Positions 1-7,090 are shown, counted from the stretch's first letter. The stretch: 8,750 nucleotides of DNA from an uncultured Acidobacteriota bacterium (GCA_946887105.1 CAMPKJ010000211.1:1-8750); one strand, 5' to 3'. The notes: generated by a model from the letters alone, not told the origin. Made by a program: numbers and translations.

Positions 1-1
1 C

Positions 2-619
2 TGCAGCGCCAATCCGCTGCGCGCCGTTGCGCTGGAAGAGCTCGAGCGCTGCCTCGGACTACCCGGCATGACCGGGATCAAGCTGCACCTCGGCAACAGC
101 GGCATCAGCCTGCGCGATCCCGCGCAACTCGCGCGCGTGCAGGAGCTGTTCGCACTCGCGCAGCGGCTGCGCGCGCCGGTGCTGGTGCACATGCGCGCGC
201 GCGGCGGCAGCAGCTACGGCGCCGAGGACGCGCACATCTTCCTCGACAAGGTCGTGCCGTCGGCGCCCGAGATCGAGATCGTCATCGCTCACCTCGGCGC
301 CTCCAGCCCCGGATACCCACCTCAGAACGATGAGGTGATGGCGGTGTTCGCCGCCGCGGCGGTGCGCAACGACCCGCGGATGCGCAACCTCTACTTCGAT
401 GTCGCGGCGAACGTCACCGGCGAGGCCACACCCGCCGACGCCGCGCTCGTGGCGCAGCGCATCCGGCAGGTCGGGCCGAGCCGCGTGCTCTACGGATCCG
501 ACCTCACGCCGCCCGGCGGAAGCATCCGCGAGGGATGGGAGATCTTCCGAACCAAGCTCCCGCTGACGGCCGCGGAGCTGCAGCAGATCGCGACCAACCG
601 CACCCGCTTCGCGCGTTAG
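2..619 (+). CDS. Amidohydrolase-2 family metal-dependent hydrolase, C-terminal part (5' end outside window)
   Basis: The frame is open from base 2 to a TAG stop, giving 205 residues with no start in view; an ATG at 68 is internal, because the in-frame sequence before it reads as ordinary protein. What is seen is the second half of a TIM barrel: a strand with GIKLH (residues 25-29), VLVHMR with His63, IVIAHLGA with His97, and LYGSDL with Asp167. These fit the late metal-ligand histidines and the final catalytic aspartate of the Amidohydro_2 (PF04909) group. The end, TNRTRFAR, resembles the N-x-x-R-hydrophobic tail of that family. Members hydrolyse or decarboxylate cyclic or carboxylated substrates in the cytoplasm; the substrate here cannot be told. 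The N-terminal HxH metal motif lies upstream of the window. It is the last gene of its transcript, since a terminator follows 10 nt after the stop. Confidence 0.85.
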   Translation, partial: CSANPLRAVALEELERCLGLPGMTGIKLHLGNSGISLRDPAQLARVQELFALAQRLRAPVLVHMRARGGSSYGAEDAHIFLDKVVPSAPEIEIVIAHLGASSPGYPPQNDEVMAVFAAAAVRNDPRMRNLYFDVAANVTGEATPADAALVAQRIRQVGPSRVLYGSDLTPPGGSIREGWEIFRTKLPLTAAELQQIATNRTRFAR

Positions 620-628
620 CGGACCAAC

Positions 629-657
629 AAAAAAGCCCGGCAGGCGCCGGGCTTTTT
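629..657. terminator. Bidirectional rho-independent terminator
   Basis: A perfect 7-bp GC stem (GCCCGGC at 635-641 with GCCGGGC at 646-652) closes a 4-nt loop. It is flanked by a run of A (629-634) and a run of T (653-657), which extend the pairing and give a U-tract in both directions. It sits between two convergent genes, 10 nt after the amidohydrolase stop and 22 nt after the stop of the minus-strand Ig-repeat gene, so it most likely ends both transcripts. Confidence 0.93.
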
Positions 658-679
658 CGTTCTGCAATGCGGGGACGGA

Positions 680-2287
680 TCAGGGCTGTGTATCGCCGTT
701 GAATACGTAGAAGTCGGTCGAGCCGATCTCGGTCGTGTTGCCGCCGGAGTCGCGCGTGCGCACGGTCAGGCGGTGGATCGAGTTGGCGAGCTTGCGCGTG
801 TCCATGGTGAACATCCAGCCGGAGAACGACGAGTTCGGGAGCTGCGGGTAGTGATCGCCGACGTCGGGACGCGGGAAGCCGTATTGCGCCTGTCCCATGA
901 ACAGACCGTCGACATAGATCTCGACCACCGCGATGCTGGCCTGATCTTCGACCGCCCAGCCGCGGAACGTCGCGTTTCCGGAGAGGTAGTCCTGCCGGGT
1001 CGGGAAGTCGATGAAGCCGACCGCGAAGAAATCGAACGCGTCCTCGACGCACTGGAACCACACCGGGATGCCGTCGCGGTTCGGCAACTCCGTGAACGTC
1101 TGATCGCGGTCGCCGACGCGCACCGACAGGCGGTGGCTGCCCGGAAGGACGCCGATGTTCAACAGCGTGCCGACGTCGAGCGTGAACATGAAGCCGGCGC
1201 GCGGAGCGTCGGGGAACAGCGGGTAGTACCGGGCCACGTCGAAGCGCGGCAGTCCGTAGCAGTTCGCGAAACGTCCCGCCACCACGCCGCAGTCGCGATC
1301 GGTGGACAGCCAGGGAACGCCATCGACGAGGAGCTCGACGTACGAAACGCGGCCGACGTCCTCGCGCGTGCCGAGGTCGAGGGCCCAGCCGCGGACGGGC
1401 GTGATGTGCTCATTCAAGTTGATGGGCGGAGAAATGATCGGGCCGGTGCTCTCGCCGCAGCCGGTGCCGTAGAGCACCGCGTCGCGGAGCGGCTCATCGA
1501 GGAAGCCGAACGGCTTGAGGAACTGATCGTTGTTGATGACCTGCACCGTGCGGCGGCCGATCAGCGCGGGCAGACCCTTGCTGTCGAATGCACGGACCGT
1601 CAGGGTGTGCACGCCGTTCTGGATGCGCGTCGAGTCGACGTTGGCCACGAAGCCGCTGAACAGCGCGCCGTCGAATCCGGGGAACGTCGCGCCGACGTCC
1701 GGCCGCTGATCGCCGTGAACGGCGTCCTGCAGGATCGTGTCGTCGAGCAGCACTTCGATCTTCTGCAGGCCATCCGCGTCCGCCGCCCAGCCGACCACGG
1801 GGAACGCGCCGGAGACGTTGGTGATCCCGCGTCCATCCGGAATGTCGAGCGCGCCGAACGGAGTCTGGTTGATGGTGTTGTTGATGGTGATGGTGCGCCG
1901 CCCGAACGCGTGAACTTCGCCGTGCTGGTCGATGGCGCGGACCTCGAAGGTGTGGGGACCGTCGGGGAAGCGGCTGGCCAGGACTCCGGTGGTGAAGCCG
2001 GGGCGCGCCGTCTGAATGCCGGGCCAGTCGGGATAGGCCTGCTCGACGTCGATGCGCGGCAGGAACATCACCATGTTGTGGACGAACTGATCGTCGACCC
2101 ACAGCTCGATCCGGGAGATCTGGTTCGGATCGAGCGCCCAGCCCTTGACCAGGATCATGCCCGAGTGAACGCGCGCCGGATCAGGTGCTTCGACGTCGCC
2201 CACAAACGCGAACGTCTGTGCGAAGAGGAACGGCGCGAGAAGCGCCACAGAAGAGAGAACCAGGCCGCGGGTAACCCATCGCCACAT
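680..2287 (-). CDS. Exported protein with four tandem Ig-like repeats, function unknown
   Basis: The protein has 535 residues. I chose the ATG at 2287 because GGAGG lies 8 nt before it and a signal peptide starts exactly there (Arg3, Arg7, hydrophobic residues 9-22, likely cleavage after Ala23); an ATG 18 codons upstream has neither. The mature part is four repeats, about residues 27-138, 143-254, 259-424 and 425-530. Each carries the pattern GWA-D, then [IV]E-x-x-VD, then RxDV-x(3)-[YF]P, GF or GW, H-x-L-x-VR-x-x-D and a closing R-x-x-x-V-x-N or close variant. Such modules occur in secreted or surface proteins of Acidobacteriota and other environmental bacteria. Repeat 3 is about 50 residues longer and holds all four cysteines of the mature protein. 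No catalytic motif, LPXTG or C-terminal sorting tail was seen. Secretion or surface attachment is inferred; ligand and role are unknown. It is transcribed alone and ends at the shared terminator. Confidence 0.85.
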   Translation of the reverse strand: MWRWVTRGLVLSSVALLAPFLFAQTFAFVGDVEAPDPARVHSGMILVKGWALDPNQISRIELWVDDQFVHNMVMFLPRIDVEQAYPDWPGIQTARPGFTTGVLASRFPDGPHTFEVRAIDQHGEVHAFGRRTITINNTINQTPFGALDIPDGRGITNVSGAFPVVGWAADADGLQKIEVLLDDTILQDAVHGDQRPDVGATFPGFDGALFSGFVANVDSTRIQNGVHTLTVRAFDSKGLPALIGRRTVQVINNDQFLKPFGFLDEPLRDAVLYGTGCGESTGPIISPPINLNEHITPVRGWALDLGTREDVGRVSYVELLVDGVPWLSTDRDCGVVAGRFANCYGLPRFDVARYYPLFPDAPRAGFMFTLDVGTLLNIGVLPGSHRLSVRVGDRDQTFTELPNRDGIPVWFQCVEDAFDFFAVGFIDFPTRQDYLSGNATFRGWAVEDQASIAVVEIYVDGLFMGQAQYGFPRPDVGDHYPQLPNSSFSGWMFTMDTRKLANSIHRLTVRTRDSGGNTTEIGSTDFYVFNGDTQP

Positions 2288-2295
2288 AACCCCAA

Positions 2296-2300
2296 CCTCC
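2296..2300 (-). promoter_or_regulatory. Shine-Dalgarno site fixing the start of the Ig-repeat gene
   Basis: On the minus strand GGAGG is followed by 8 nt and then ATG at 2287. This is the best ribosome binding site in the window, and it selects the start that leaves a clean signal peptide rather than the longer frame beginning at 2341. Confidence 0.85.
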
Positions 2301-2382
2301 AACCCGAAGATGACCTTGGTACGAACGGCTAACGCCGACACTACGCCGCTCGGTTCATAAAATCAAATAATCGACGCGAAGT

Positions 2383-2388
2383 TTATAC
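2383..2388 (-). promoter_or_regulatory. Possible -10 element of the Ig-repeat gene, overlapping the plus-strand -10
   Basis: The minus strand of the same AT-rich patch reads TATAAA (five of six consensus bases). Use of it would give a leader of about 90 nt before the ATG at 2287. A TTGGCG that could act as a -35 lies at 2404-2409, but its spacing is only 15 nt, so the assignment is weak. Confidence 0.3.
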
Positions 2389-2389
2389 T
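2384..2389 (+). promoter_or_regulatory. Probable -10 element of the dehydratase-rarA transcript
   Basis: TATACT matches the sigma-70 -10 consensus at five of six positions and lies in a local AT-rich patch (27 of 40 bases A/T in 2351-2390), unusual in this GC-rich window. No good -35 is present at 16-18 nt spacing. The usual 6-8 nt to the start point puts transcription initiation on or beside the GTG start at 2397, and there is no Shine-Dalgarno sequence, so a leaderless mRNA is likely. Confidence 0.5.
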
Positions 2390-2396
2390 ACCGCTG

Positions 2397-3365
2397 GTGA
2401 GTTCGCCAAACATCAGCACCGCCATCGACTTAGCCGTAAACCTCGACGACGTCCGCGCCGCCGCCGAACGCATCCGCCCCTGGGTGCACCGCACGCCCCT
2501 GCTGACCAGCCGTTCGCTCTCCGAGCGCATCGGCGTGGAAGTGCGCCTCAAATGCGAGAACCTGCAGCGCGCCGGATCGTTCAAAGTGCGCGGAGCGATG
2601 AACGCGCTGCTGCAACTCGACGACGATCAGCGCCGCCGCGGCGTGGTTGCCTTCTCCTCCGGAAATCACGCCCAGGGCGTCGCCCTCAGCGCCAAGCTCC
2701 TCGGCATCCCGGCCACGATCGTCATGCCGGAGAACTCCGTGCAGTCGAAGGTCGAGGCGACGCTCGCGTACGGTGCGGCGGTCGTGCAGGCCGGAGTGAC
2801 AGCGGCGACTCGCGACACGGTCGCGCGCGAGATCGCCGACAAGAACGGCGCCGCGGTGATCCCGCCATTCGACGACGAGCGGATCATCGCCGGAGCGGGC
2901 ACGGCCGCGTTCGAGATCGTCGAGGAGTGGCCCGACGTGACGACCATCGTCGCCCCGCTCGGCGGCGGCGGATTGCTCTCGGGAACGGCCATCGCCGCGA
3001 CGTCCGACCGGAACGTCGATGTGTTCGGCGTCGAGCCGGCCGCGGGAAACGACGGCGAGCAGTCCTTCCGCAGCGGCACGATCGTGACCATCGATCCGCC
3101 GAAGACCATCGCCGACGGCGCGCGCACGCTCGCCATCGGCACGCGCAACTTCGCCATCATCCGCGCGCGCGTCCGCGACGTCGTCAGCGTCGATGACGCC
3201 ACGCTGCTCGATGCACTGAAGTGGGCGATGTACCGCACGAAGCTGGTCATCGAGCCGACCGGTGCGCTCGGCCTGGCAGCGCTGATGAGCGGGAAAATCA
3301 AGCCGCGCGGTGCGGTGGCGGTGATCGTGAGTGGCGGGAACCTGGACTTCTCACTCCTCGGATGA
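2397..3365 (+). CDS. PLP-dependent threonine/serine dehydratase (TdcB / serine racemase-like, no ACT domain)
   Basis: The enzyme has 322 residues and a GTG start. It belongs to fold-type II PLP enzymes that deaminate L-threonine to 2-oxobutanoate or L-serine to pyruvate; some members racemise serine. Visible hallmarks are SFKVRGA with the Schiff-base Lys63, SSGNHAQG (87-94), the phosphate-binding tetraglycine loop GGGGLLSG (189-196) and SGGN (312-315), whose serine faces the pyridine nitrogen. Length matches catabolic TdcB or serine racemase; the C-terminal ACT-like regulatory domain of biosynthetic IlvA is absent, so isoleucine feedback is not expected. Glu213, Gly217 and Asp219 have the spacing of the divalent-cation site of serine racemases. 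No in-frame ATG occurs before residue 68 and no Shine-Dalgarno precedes the GTG, consistent with a leaderless start. Its stop overlaps the rarA start. Family assignment is firm; dehydratase versus racemase is open. Confidence 0.93.
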   Translation: MSSPNISTAIDLAVNLDDVRAAAERIRPWVHRTPLLTSRSLSERIGVEVRLKCENLQRAGSFKVRGAMNALLQLDDDQRRRGVVAFSSGNHAQGVALSAKLLGIPATIVMPENSVQSKVEATLAYGAAVVQAGVTAATRDTVAREIADKNGAAVIPPFDDERIIAGAGTAAFEIVEEWPDVTTIVAPLGGGGLLSGTAIAATSDRNVDVFGVEPAAGNDGEQSFRSGTIVTIDPPKTIADGARTLAIGTRNFAIIRARVRDVVSVDDATLLDALKWAMYRTKLVIEPTGALGLAALMSGKIKPRGAVAVIVSGGNLDFSLLG

Positions 3366-4696
3366 GTGGCTCCCTCTTCGGCGACGACGCCTTCGCTCCG
3401 GTCGCACGCGATCCGGGCGCGGACGCGCCGCTCGCCGAACGTCTCCGTCCGGCCACCCTCGATGACGTGGTCGGCCTCGAGGAGATCCTCGGCAAGGGGC
3501 GCTTCCTGCGCAACGCCATCGAGAGCGATCGCATCCCTTCGATGATCTTCTGGGGACCGCCGGGCTCGGGCAAGACCACCGTCGCGCGCATCATCGCCAA
3601 AACCACCCGCGCGCGATTCGTCCCGTTTTCCGCGACGTCCAGTTCGATCAAGGACATCCGCGCGCTGATGGAAGAGGCGCGCAAGGCGCGGCAGCTGCGC
3701 GGCTCGAAGACCATCGTCTTCATCGACGAGATCCATCGCTTCAACAAAGCGCAGCAGGACGCGTTTCTGCCGTACGTCGAGTCAGGCGACATCGTGCTGA
3801 TCGGCGCGACCACGGAGAACCCGTCGTTCGAGGTCAACTCGGCGCTGCTGTCGCGGTCGAAGGTGGTGATCATCCCCGCGCTCGAGCGCGAGCAGGTGCT
3901 CATGATCCTGCGGCGCGCGATGGAGCATCCGAGCGTGCGAACGTTCGAGATCGAGCTCGATGACGCGTCGCTCGATTTCATCGCCGCGACGTCGGCCGGC
4001 GATGCGCGTCAGGCGCTCACCAGCCTGCAACTGGTCGTCGAGACCGCATCACGCGAAGACAGCCCGGTCGGCGTCGAGAAGGCGAAGGAGATCCTGCAGC
4101 GCCGCTCGCTGATGTACGACAAGTCGGGCGAGGAGCACTACAACATCATCTCCGCGCTCCACAAGTCGCTGCGCAACGGCGACGCCGATGCGGCGGTTTA
4201 CTGGCTGGTGCGCATGCTCGAAGGCGGCGAGGATCCGATGTACCTCGCGCGGCGCCTCGTGCGTGCGGCCTCCGAGGACATCGGCAACGCCGATCCGCAA
4301 GCGCTCGTCTTCGCCATTGCCGTGCAGCAGACCGTGCACTTCCTCGGCATGCCCGAAGCCGGCGTGGCGCTCGCGCAACTGGTCACCTATCTCGCCGCGT
4401 CGCCGAAATCGAACGCCGCGTACACCGGCTACGGAGAAGCCGTCCGTGAAGTACGGCAGGGCGACAACCCCGGCGTTCCGCTGCACATCCGCAATGCCCC
4501 CACGGGCCTGATGAAAGACCTCGGCTACGGCCGCGGCTATCAGTACGCGCACGACTTCGCAGAGCAGACCGCCGCGATGGAGTGCCTGCCGGAGTCGCTG
4601 GCCGGGCGTCGCTTTTACGAGCCGAAGGACGTGGGCTTCGAGAAAGCGATGCGCGAGCGTCTGGAGAAGATGCGCAAGGCACGCGGGAAGGATTGA
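3362..4696 (+). CDS. rarA: Replication-associated recombination protein A (RarA/MgsA AAA+ ATPase)
   Basis: This 444-residue protein is of normal length for RarA (MgsA, the Mgs1/WRNIP1 family), a cytoplasmic clamp-loader-like ATPase acting at stalled or gapped replication forks. Domains in order: AAA+ core with Walker A GPPGSGKT (65-72), Walker B ending IDE (121-123) followed by IHRFNK, sensor 1 GATTEN (148-153), arginine-finger region SALLSRS (Arg165) and sensor 2 GDAR (213-216). Then comes the family-specific helical and tetramerisation part: DKSGEEHYN (253-261), LEGGEDPMYLARR (286-298), SEDIGNADP (304-312) and a late FYEPKD (418-423). The start is the ATG at 3362, inside the dehydratase stop (ATGA, 4-nt overlap), implying translational coupling since no Shine-Dalgarno is evident; the frame is open further upstream but that part is dehydratase in another frame. 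The N-terminus has an acidic/Phe stretch (SLFGDDAF) before the core. All catalytic motifs are intact. Confidence 0.96.
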   Translation: MSGSLFGDDAFAPVARDPGADAPLAERLRPATLDDVVGLEEILGKGRFLRNAIESDRIPSMIFWGPPGSGKTTVARIIAKTTRARFVPFSATSSSIKDIRALMEEARKARQLRGSKTIVFIDEIHRFNKAQQDAFLPYVESGDIVLIGATTENPSFEVNSALLSRSKVVIIPALEREQVLMILRRAMEHPSVRTFEIELDDASLDFIAATSAGDARQALTSLQLVVETASREDSPVGVEKAKEILQRRSLMYDKSGEEHYNIISALHKSLRNGDADAAVYWLVRMLEGGEDPMYLARRLVRAASEDIGNADPQALVFAIAVQQTVHFLGMPEAGVALAQLVTYLAASPKSNAAYTGYGEAVREVRQGDNPGVPLHIRNAPTGLMKDLGYGRGYQYAHDFAEQTAAMECLPESLAGRRFYEPKDVGFEKAMRERLEKMRKARGKD

Positions 4697-4703
4697 GCCG
4701 CGC

Positions 4704-5120
4704 CTAGTCCGCGTACGCGTTCGCGCTGACCTTCCGCTCGATCGCCTTCGGCCTGCGATCCTGGCCGAGGTTCACGTAGACCACCTGTGCTTCGGTGACG
4801 GTCACACGTTGCGAGGGATCGCCGGCGCGGATGGCCTCGACCACGACTTTGGTCGTGATCGAGGTCGTTCCGATGCGCAGCGTTTCGGTCCAGAAGCTCA
4901 CCAGGTCGCCGACGAACACCGGCTCGTGAAACACGACCTTGTCCATCGACACGGTGACCATGAACTGCAGACCCTGCCGGCGCGCTTCGATCGCGCCGGC
5001 CTGGTCGATGTACGACAGGATCACGCCGCCGAAGATGGTGCCGTGACCGTTCGTATCGCGAGGCATCATGAGCACGCGGATCGCGGGCTCATCCCACTTC
5101 GCTGAAATCGCAGTGTCCAC
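4704..5120 (-). CDS. Hot-dog acyl-CoA thioesterase (YciA/BFIT-like)
   Basis: This 138-residue single hot-dog domain hydrolyses acyl-CoA to free acid and CoA in the cytoplasm. Seen are [14 protein letters not shown] (19-32), with the asparagine and glycine-rich turn typical of YciA and the brown-fat thioesterase type, YIDQAG with the expected catalytic Asp39, [15 protein letters not shown] (62-76), where hot-dog subunits build the CoA pocket, and [12 protein letters not shown] (108-119). Active enzymes are dimers of dimers, usually hexamers in this subgroup. The GTG at 5120 is chosen because it shares its G with the last base of the upstream ppiD stop (TAGTG) and the family's R-x-L-x-MP segment follows; a start at Met18 would delete part of that. 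The frame is open much further upstream, but only as a shadow of ppiD. Chain-length preference cannot be read. Function with the upstream foldase is not obvious. Confidence 0.88.
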   Translation of the reverse strand: MDTAISAKWDEPAIRVLMMPRDTNGHGTIFGGVILSYIDQAGAIEARRQGLQFMVTVSMDKVVFHEPVFVGDLVSFWTETLRIGTTSITTKVVVEAIRAGDPSQRVTVTEAQVVYVNLGQDRRPKAIERKVSANAYAD

Positions 5121-7081
5121 TACACGCCCGCCGGCGCCGTCGTCGGCCGGGCGATTTCGTCGTTCAGTTCGATCTCGGCGCCCTCGCGCAGGCGCTTCAG
5201 CAGCGTCGCGCGAAGATTGCGCGCCTGCTGGCCCCGCAGCGCGTCGACCGAACTGGCGCGGTTCTCGGCCAGCTCCTGCGGCGTCACCTTCTTCTGCTCG
5301 ACCACCTGAAACGCGACCGCGCCATTGGCGACCGCGATCGGTCCCTTCAGCTCGCCGACCTGCGCGCTCATCGCTGCTTCGATGAGTGCACCCGCGTCGC
5401 CGGGGATGCCCATGACATTCGGGCTGTCGCGTTTGAGGGTCGCTTCGCGCGCCGGCTGTCCGGCAGCCGCGGCGATGTCGTCCAGCGAGGTCTTGCCGGC
5501 CATCGTCTGCGCCAGCGAAGCGCGTGCGGCCTCGCGGCCCTTCTCCTGACGCAGGTCCGCTTCGACCTGCTGGCGGATCTCGTCGAGCGGCGTCAGACCG
5601 GCCTGGCGCACGCCTTCGACGTACGCGATGGCGATACCGCGCGGCGTGCCGACCAGATCGCTGACCTCGCCCGGCTTGGCCGAGAACACCCACTCGGAGA
5701 GCACCGGGTTGTTGCCCAGGCCGCCGATCGGCTGATTGCGGCCGAACCAGCCGCTGTCGTTCGACGTGACCTTGTCATTCGCATGCGCGACGAACTCGTT
5801 CGCGTTCGCCGGCTTCTTGTTGCGCAGGACCGCCTTCAGGCGCTCGGCCTCGCTGCGGCCGATCTGCTTGGCGCGCTCACCCTGCACGAATGGCGTCAGC
5901 TCTTCCCGCACCTGCTCGAACGGGCGCGTCGACTCGGTGCGGCGCTCGGTCACCTTCACGATGTGATAGCCGTACTCGGGCGAGCGGATCGGCTCGCTGA
6001 TCGTATTCAGCGGCACCGAGAAGATGGCCTGTTCGAATGGCTGGACCGTCTGGCCCATCTCCACCCATCCCATGTCGCCGCCGTTGCCGGAGGACGACGG
6101 ATCGTCCGAGTTCGCCTGCGCCAGTGCGCCGAAGTCGGCGCCGCCGCGCAGCTGCGCGACCAGCGACTGCGCCTTCGCGCGCGCCGCCGCGTCGACCGCG
6201 GGCGCGGCCTGCGGATCGACTTTCACCAGGATGTGCAGCACCTTCGCCGCGGCGGGCTGGCGATAGCGCGCCTTGTTGGCGTCGTAGTAGTTGCGCAGCT
6301 CCTGCTCGGTCGGAACGACCTGGCTGCGGATGCGCGCCGTGTCGGAGAGCAGGTAACGCACCTTGCGCTGTTCGGCGTGCGTGTACTTGGACGTATTGGC
6401 TTTGTAGTACGCCTCGACGTCCGCCGGCGTCACGGTGATGCTGGCGGCCTGCGTCGCGGCGGGCAGCAGCACGTAACGGATCTTCGCGTTTTCGTTCGTG
6501 CGGCGGTACTCCGCTTCCGCGGCTTTCGGCGAGATCACCAGCGAGCTGGCCAGCGCGCTCTCCATCTTCGAGAGCGTGATCTCGCGCGCCAGGTCTTCCT
6601 CGAACGCGGCCGTGTTCGGGTAACCGAGGCGGCCGACCACGTAGTTGCGGTACAGCTCCATGCCGACGAACTTACCGTCCGGCATGAAGGTGGGCATGCT
6701 CAGGAGCTTCTTGCGCACCTCTTCCGGAGACGCGTCGAGATTCATCCGGCGCGCTTCCTGCGCCAGGAGGCGCTGATCGACGAGCGAGTCGAGGACCTGC
6801 TTGGGGAGACCCATCTGCTGGGCCATCTCCGGCGTGAACTGCTGTCCGTACATCTGCTCGTACATCTGCTCGAGATTCGCGAGCGCACGGTAGTAGTCGT
6901 TGACGGCGATAGTTTCACCGTTGACGCGCGCGGCGAAGGCGCGGGTATCGGGGGCGCTGCCGCCGATGCTGCTGCCGCCGAGGCCCATGTCGATGAAGAC
7001 GAATCCGAAAATGAACGCCGCCACCACGGCGATGAGGATCCACTTCAAGTGGTGAAAGCTGTCACGCATTACTTTGAGCAT
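5120..7081 (-). CDS. ppiD: Membrane-anchored periplasmic peptidyl-prolyl isomerase/chaperone (PpiD/SurA type)
   Basis: The protein has 653 residues, close to E. coli PpiD (about 620). A short cytoplasmic stretch ([14 protein letters not shown]) precedes one transmembrane helix (15-32), so the bulk should lie in the periplasm. Next is a SurA_N/PpiD_N-like chaperone region (about 45-265) with an N-terminal VNGE (53-56). A parvulin rotamase domain follows (about 277-380): KVLHILV with His283, GGDMGW (334-339), [17 protein letters not shown] (349-365) and GYHIVKV with His373, the two conserved parvulin histidines. Residues 428-495 ([17 protein letters not shown] and following) and about 545-597 look like divergent parvulin-fold repeats without the histidines. 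The start at 7081 has GAAAGG 9 nt upstream. In PpiD the role is helping newly exported proteins fold near the Sec translocon. It heads a two-gene minus-strand unit with the thioesterase. Confidence 0.9.
   Translation of the reverse strand: MLKVMRDSFHHLKWILIAVVAAFIFGFVFIDMGLGGSSIGGSAPDTRAFAARVNGETIAVNDYYRALANLEQMYEQMYGQQFTPEMAQQMGLPKQVLDSLVDQRLLAQEARRMNLDASPEEVRKKLLSMPTFMPDGKFVGMELYRNYVVGRLGYPNTAAFEEDLAREITLSKMESALASSLVISPKAAEAEYRRTNENAKIRYVLLPAATQAASITVTPADVEAYYKANTSKYTHAEQRKVRYLLSDTARIRSQVVPTEQELRNYYDANKARYRQPAAAKVLHILVKVDPQAAPAVDAAARAKAQSLVAQLRGGADFGALAQANSDDPSSSGNGGDMGWVEMGQTVQPFEQAIFSVPLNTISEPIRSPEYGYHIVKVTERRTESTRPFEQVREELTPFVQGERAKQIGRSEAERLKAVLRNKKPANANEFVAHANDKVTSNDSGWFGRNQPIGGLGNNPVLSEWVFSAKPGEVSDLVGTPRGIAIAYVEGVRQAGLTPLDEIRQQVEADLRQEKGREAARASLAQTMAGKTSLDDIAAAAGQPAREATLKRDSPNVMGIPGDAGALIEAAMSAQVGELKGPIAVANGAVAFQVVEQKKVTPQELAENRASSVDALRGQQARNLRATLLKRLREGAEIELNDEIARPTTAPAGV
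6848..6871. repeat. Perfect 12-nt tandem duplication inside ppiD
   Basis: GTACATCTGCTC occurs twice in direct succession (6848-6859 and 6860-6871). Being a multiple of three it keeps the frame, and on the minus strand it encodes EQMY twice (residues 71-78) in the chaperone region near the membrane anchor. It probably arose by slippage. Confidence 0.85.
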
Positions 7082-7090
7082 GAAGGACTA

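Noticed and set aside
773..2332. 519-codon open frame on the + strand opposite the Ig-repeat gene
   Set aside because: Its translation is rich in Arg, Val, Asp and Ala with no domain pattern, while the opposite strand has a signal peptide, ribosome binding site and clear repeats. Long antisense frames are expected at this GC content.
2288..2341. Longer start for the Ig-repeat protein (18 extra residues)
   Set aside because: It would bury the signal peptide and ignore the well-spaced GGAGG before the ATG at 2287.
3221..3361. N-terminal extension of RarA by 47 codons
   Set aside because: It overlaps the conserved end of the dehydratase (including SGGN) in a different frame and resembles no RarA N-terminus; the ATG at 3362 fits the family length.
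4710..4719. Palindrome CGCGTACGCG as an operator or terminator
   Set aside because: It lies within the coding end of the thioesterase, is short, has no loop or T-run, and such palindromes arise easily in GC-rich sequence.
5121..5693. N-terminal extension of the thioesterase frame by 191 codons
   Set aside because: It lies wholly inside ppiD in another frame, has Arg/Gly/Ala-rich composition unlike the hot-dog domain, and the family length of about 140 residues fits the GTG at 5120.
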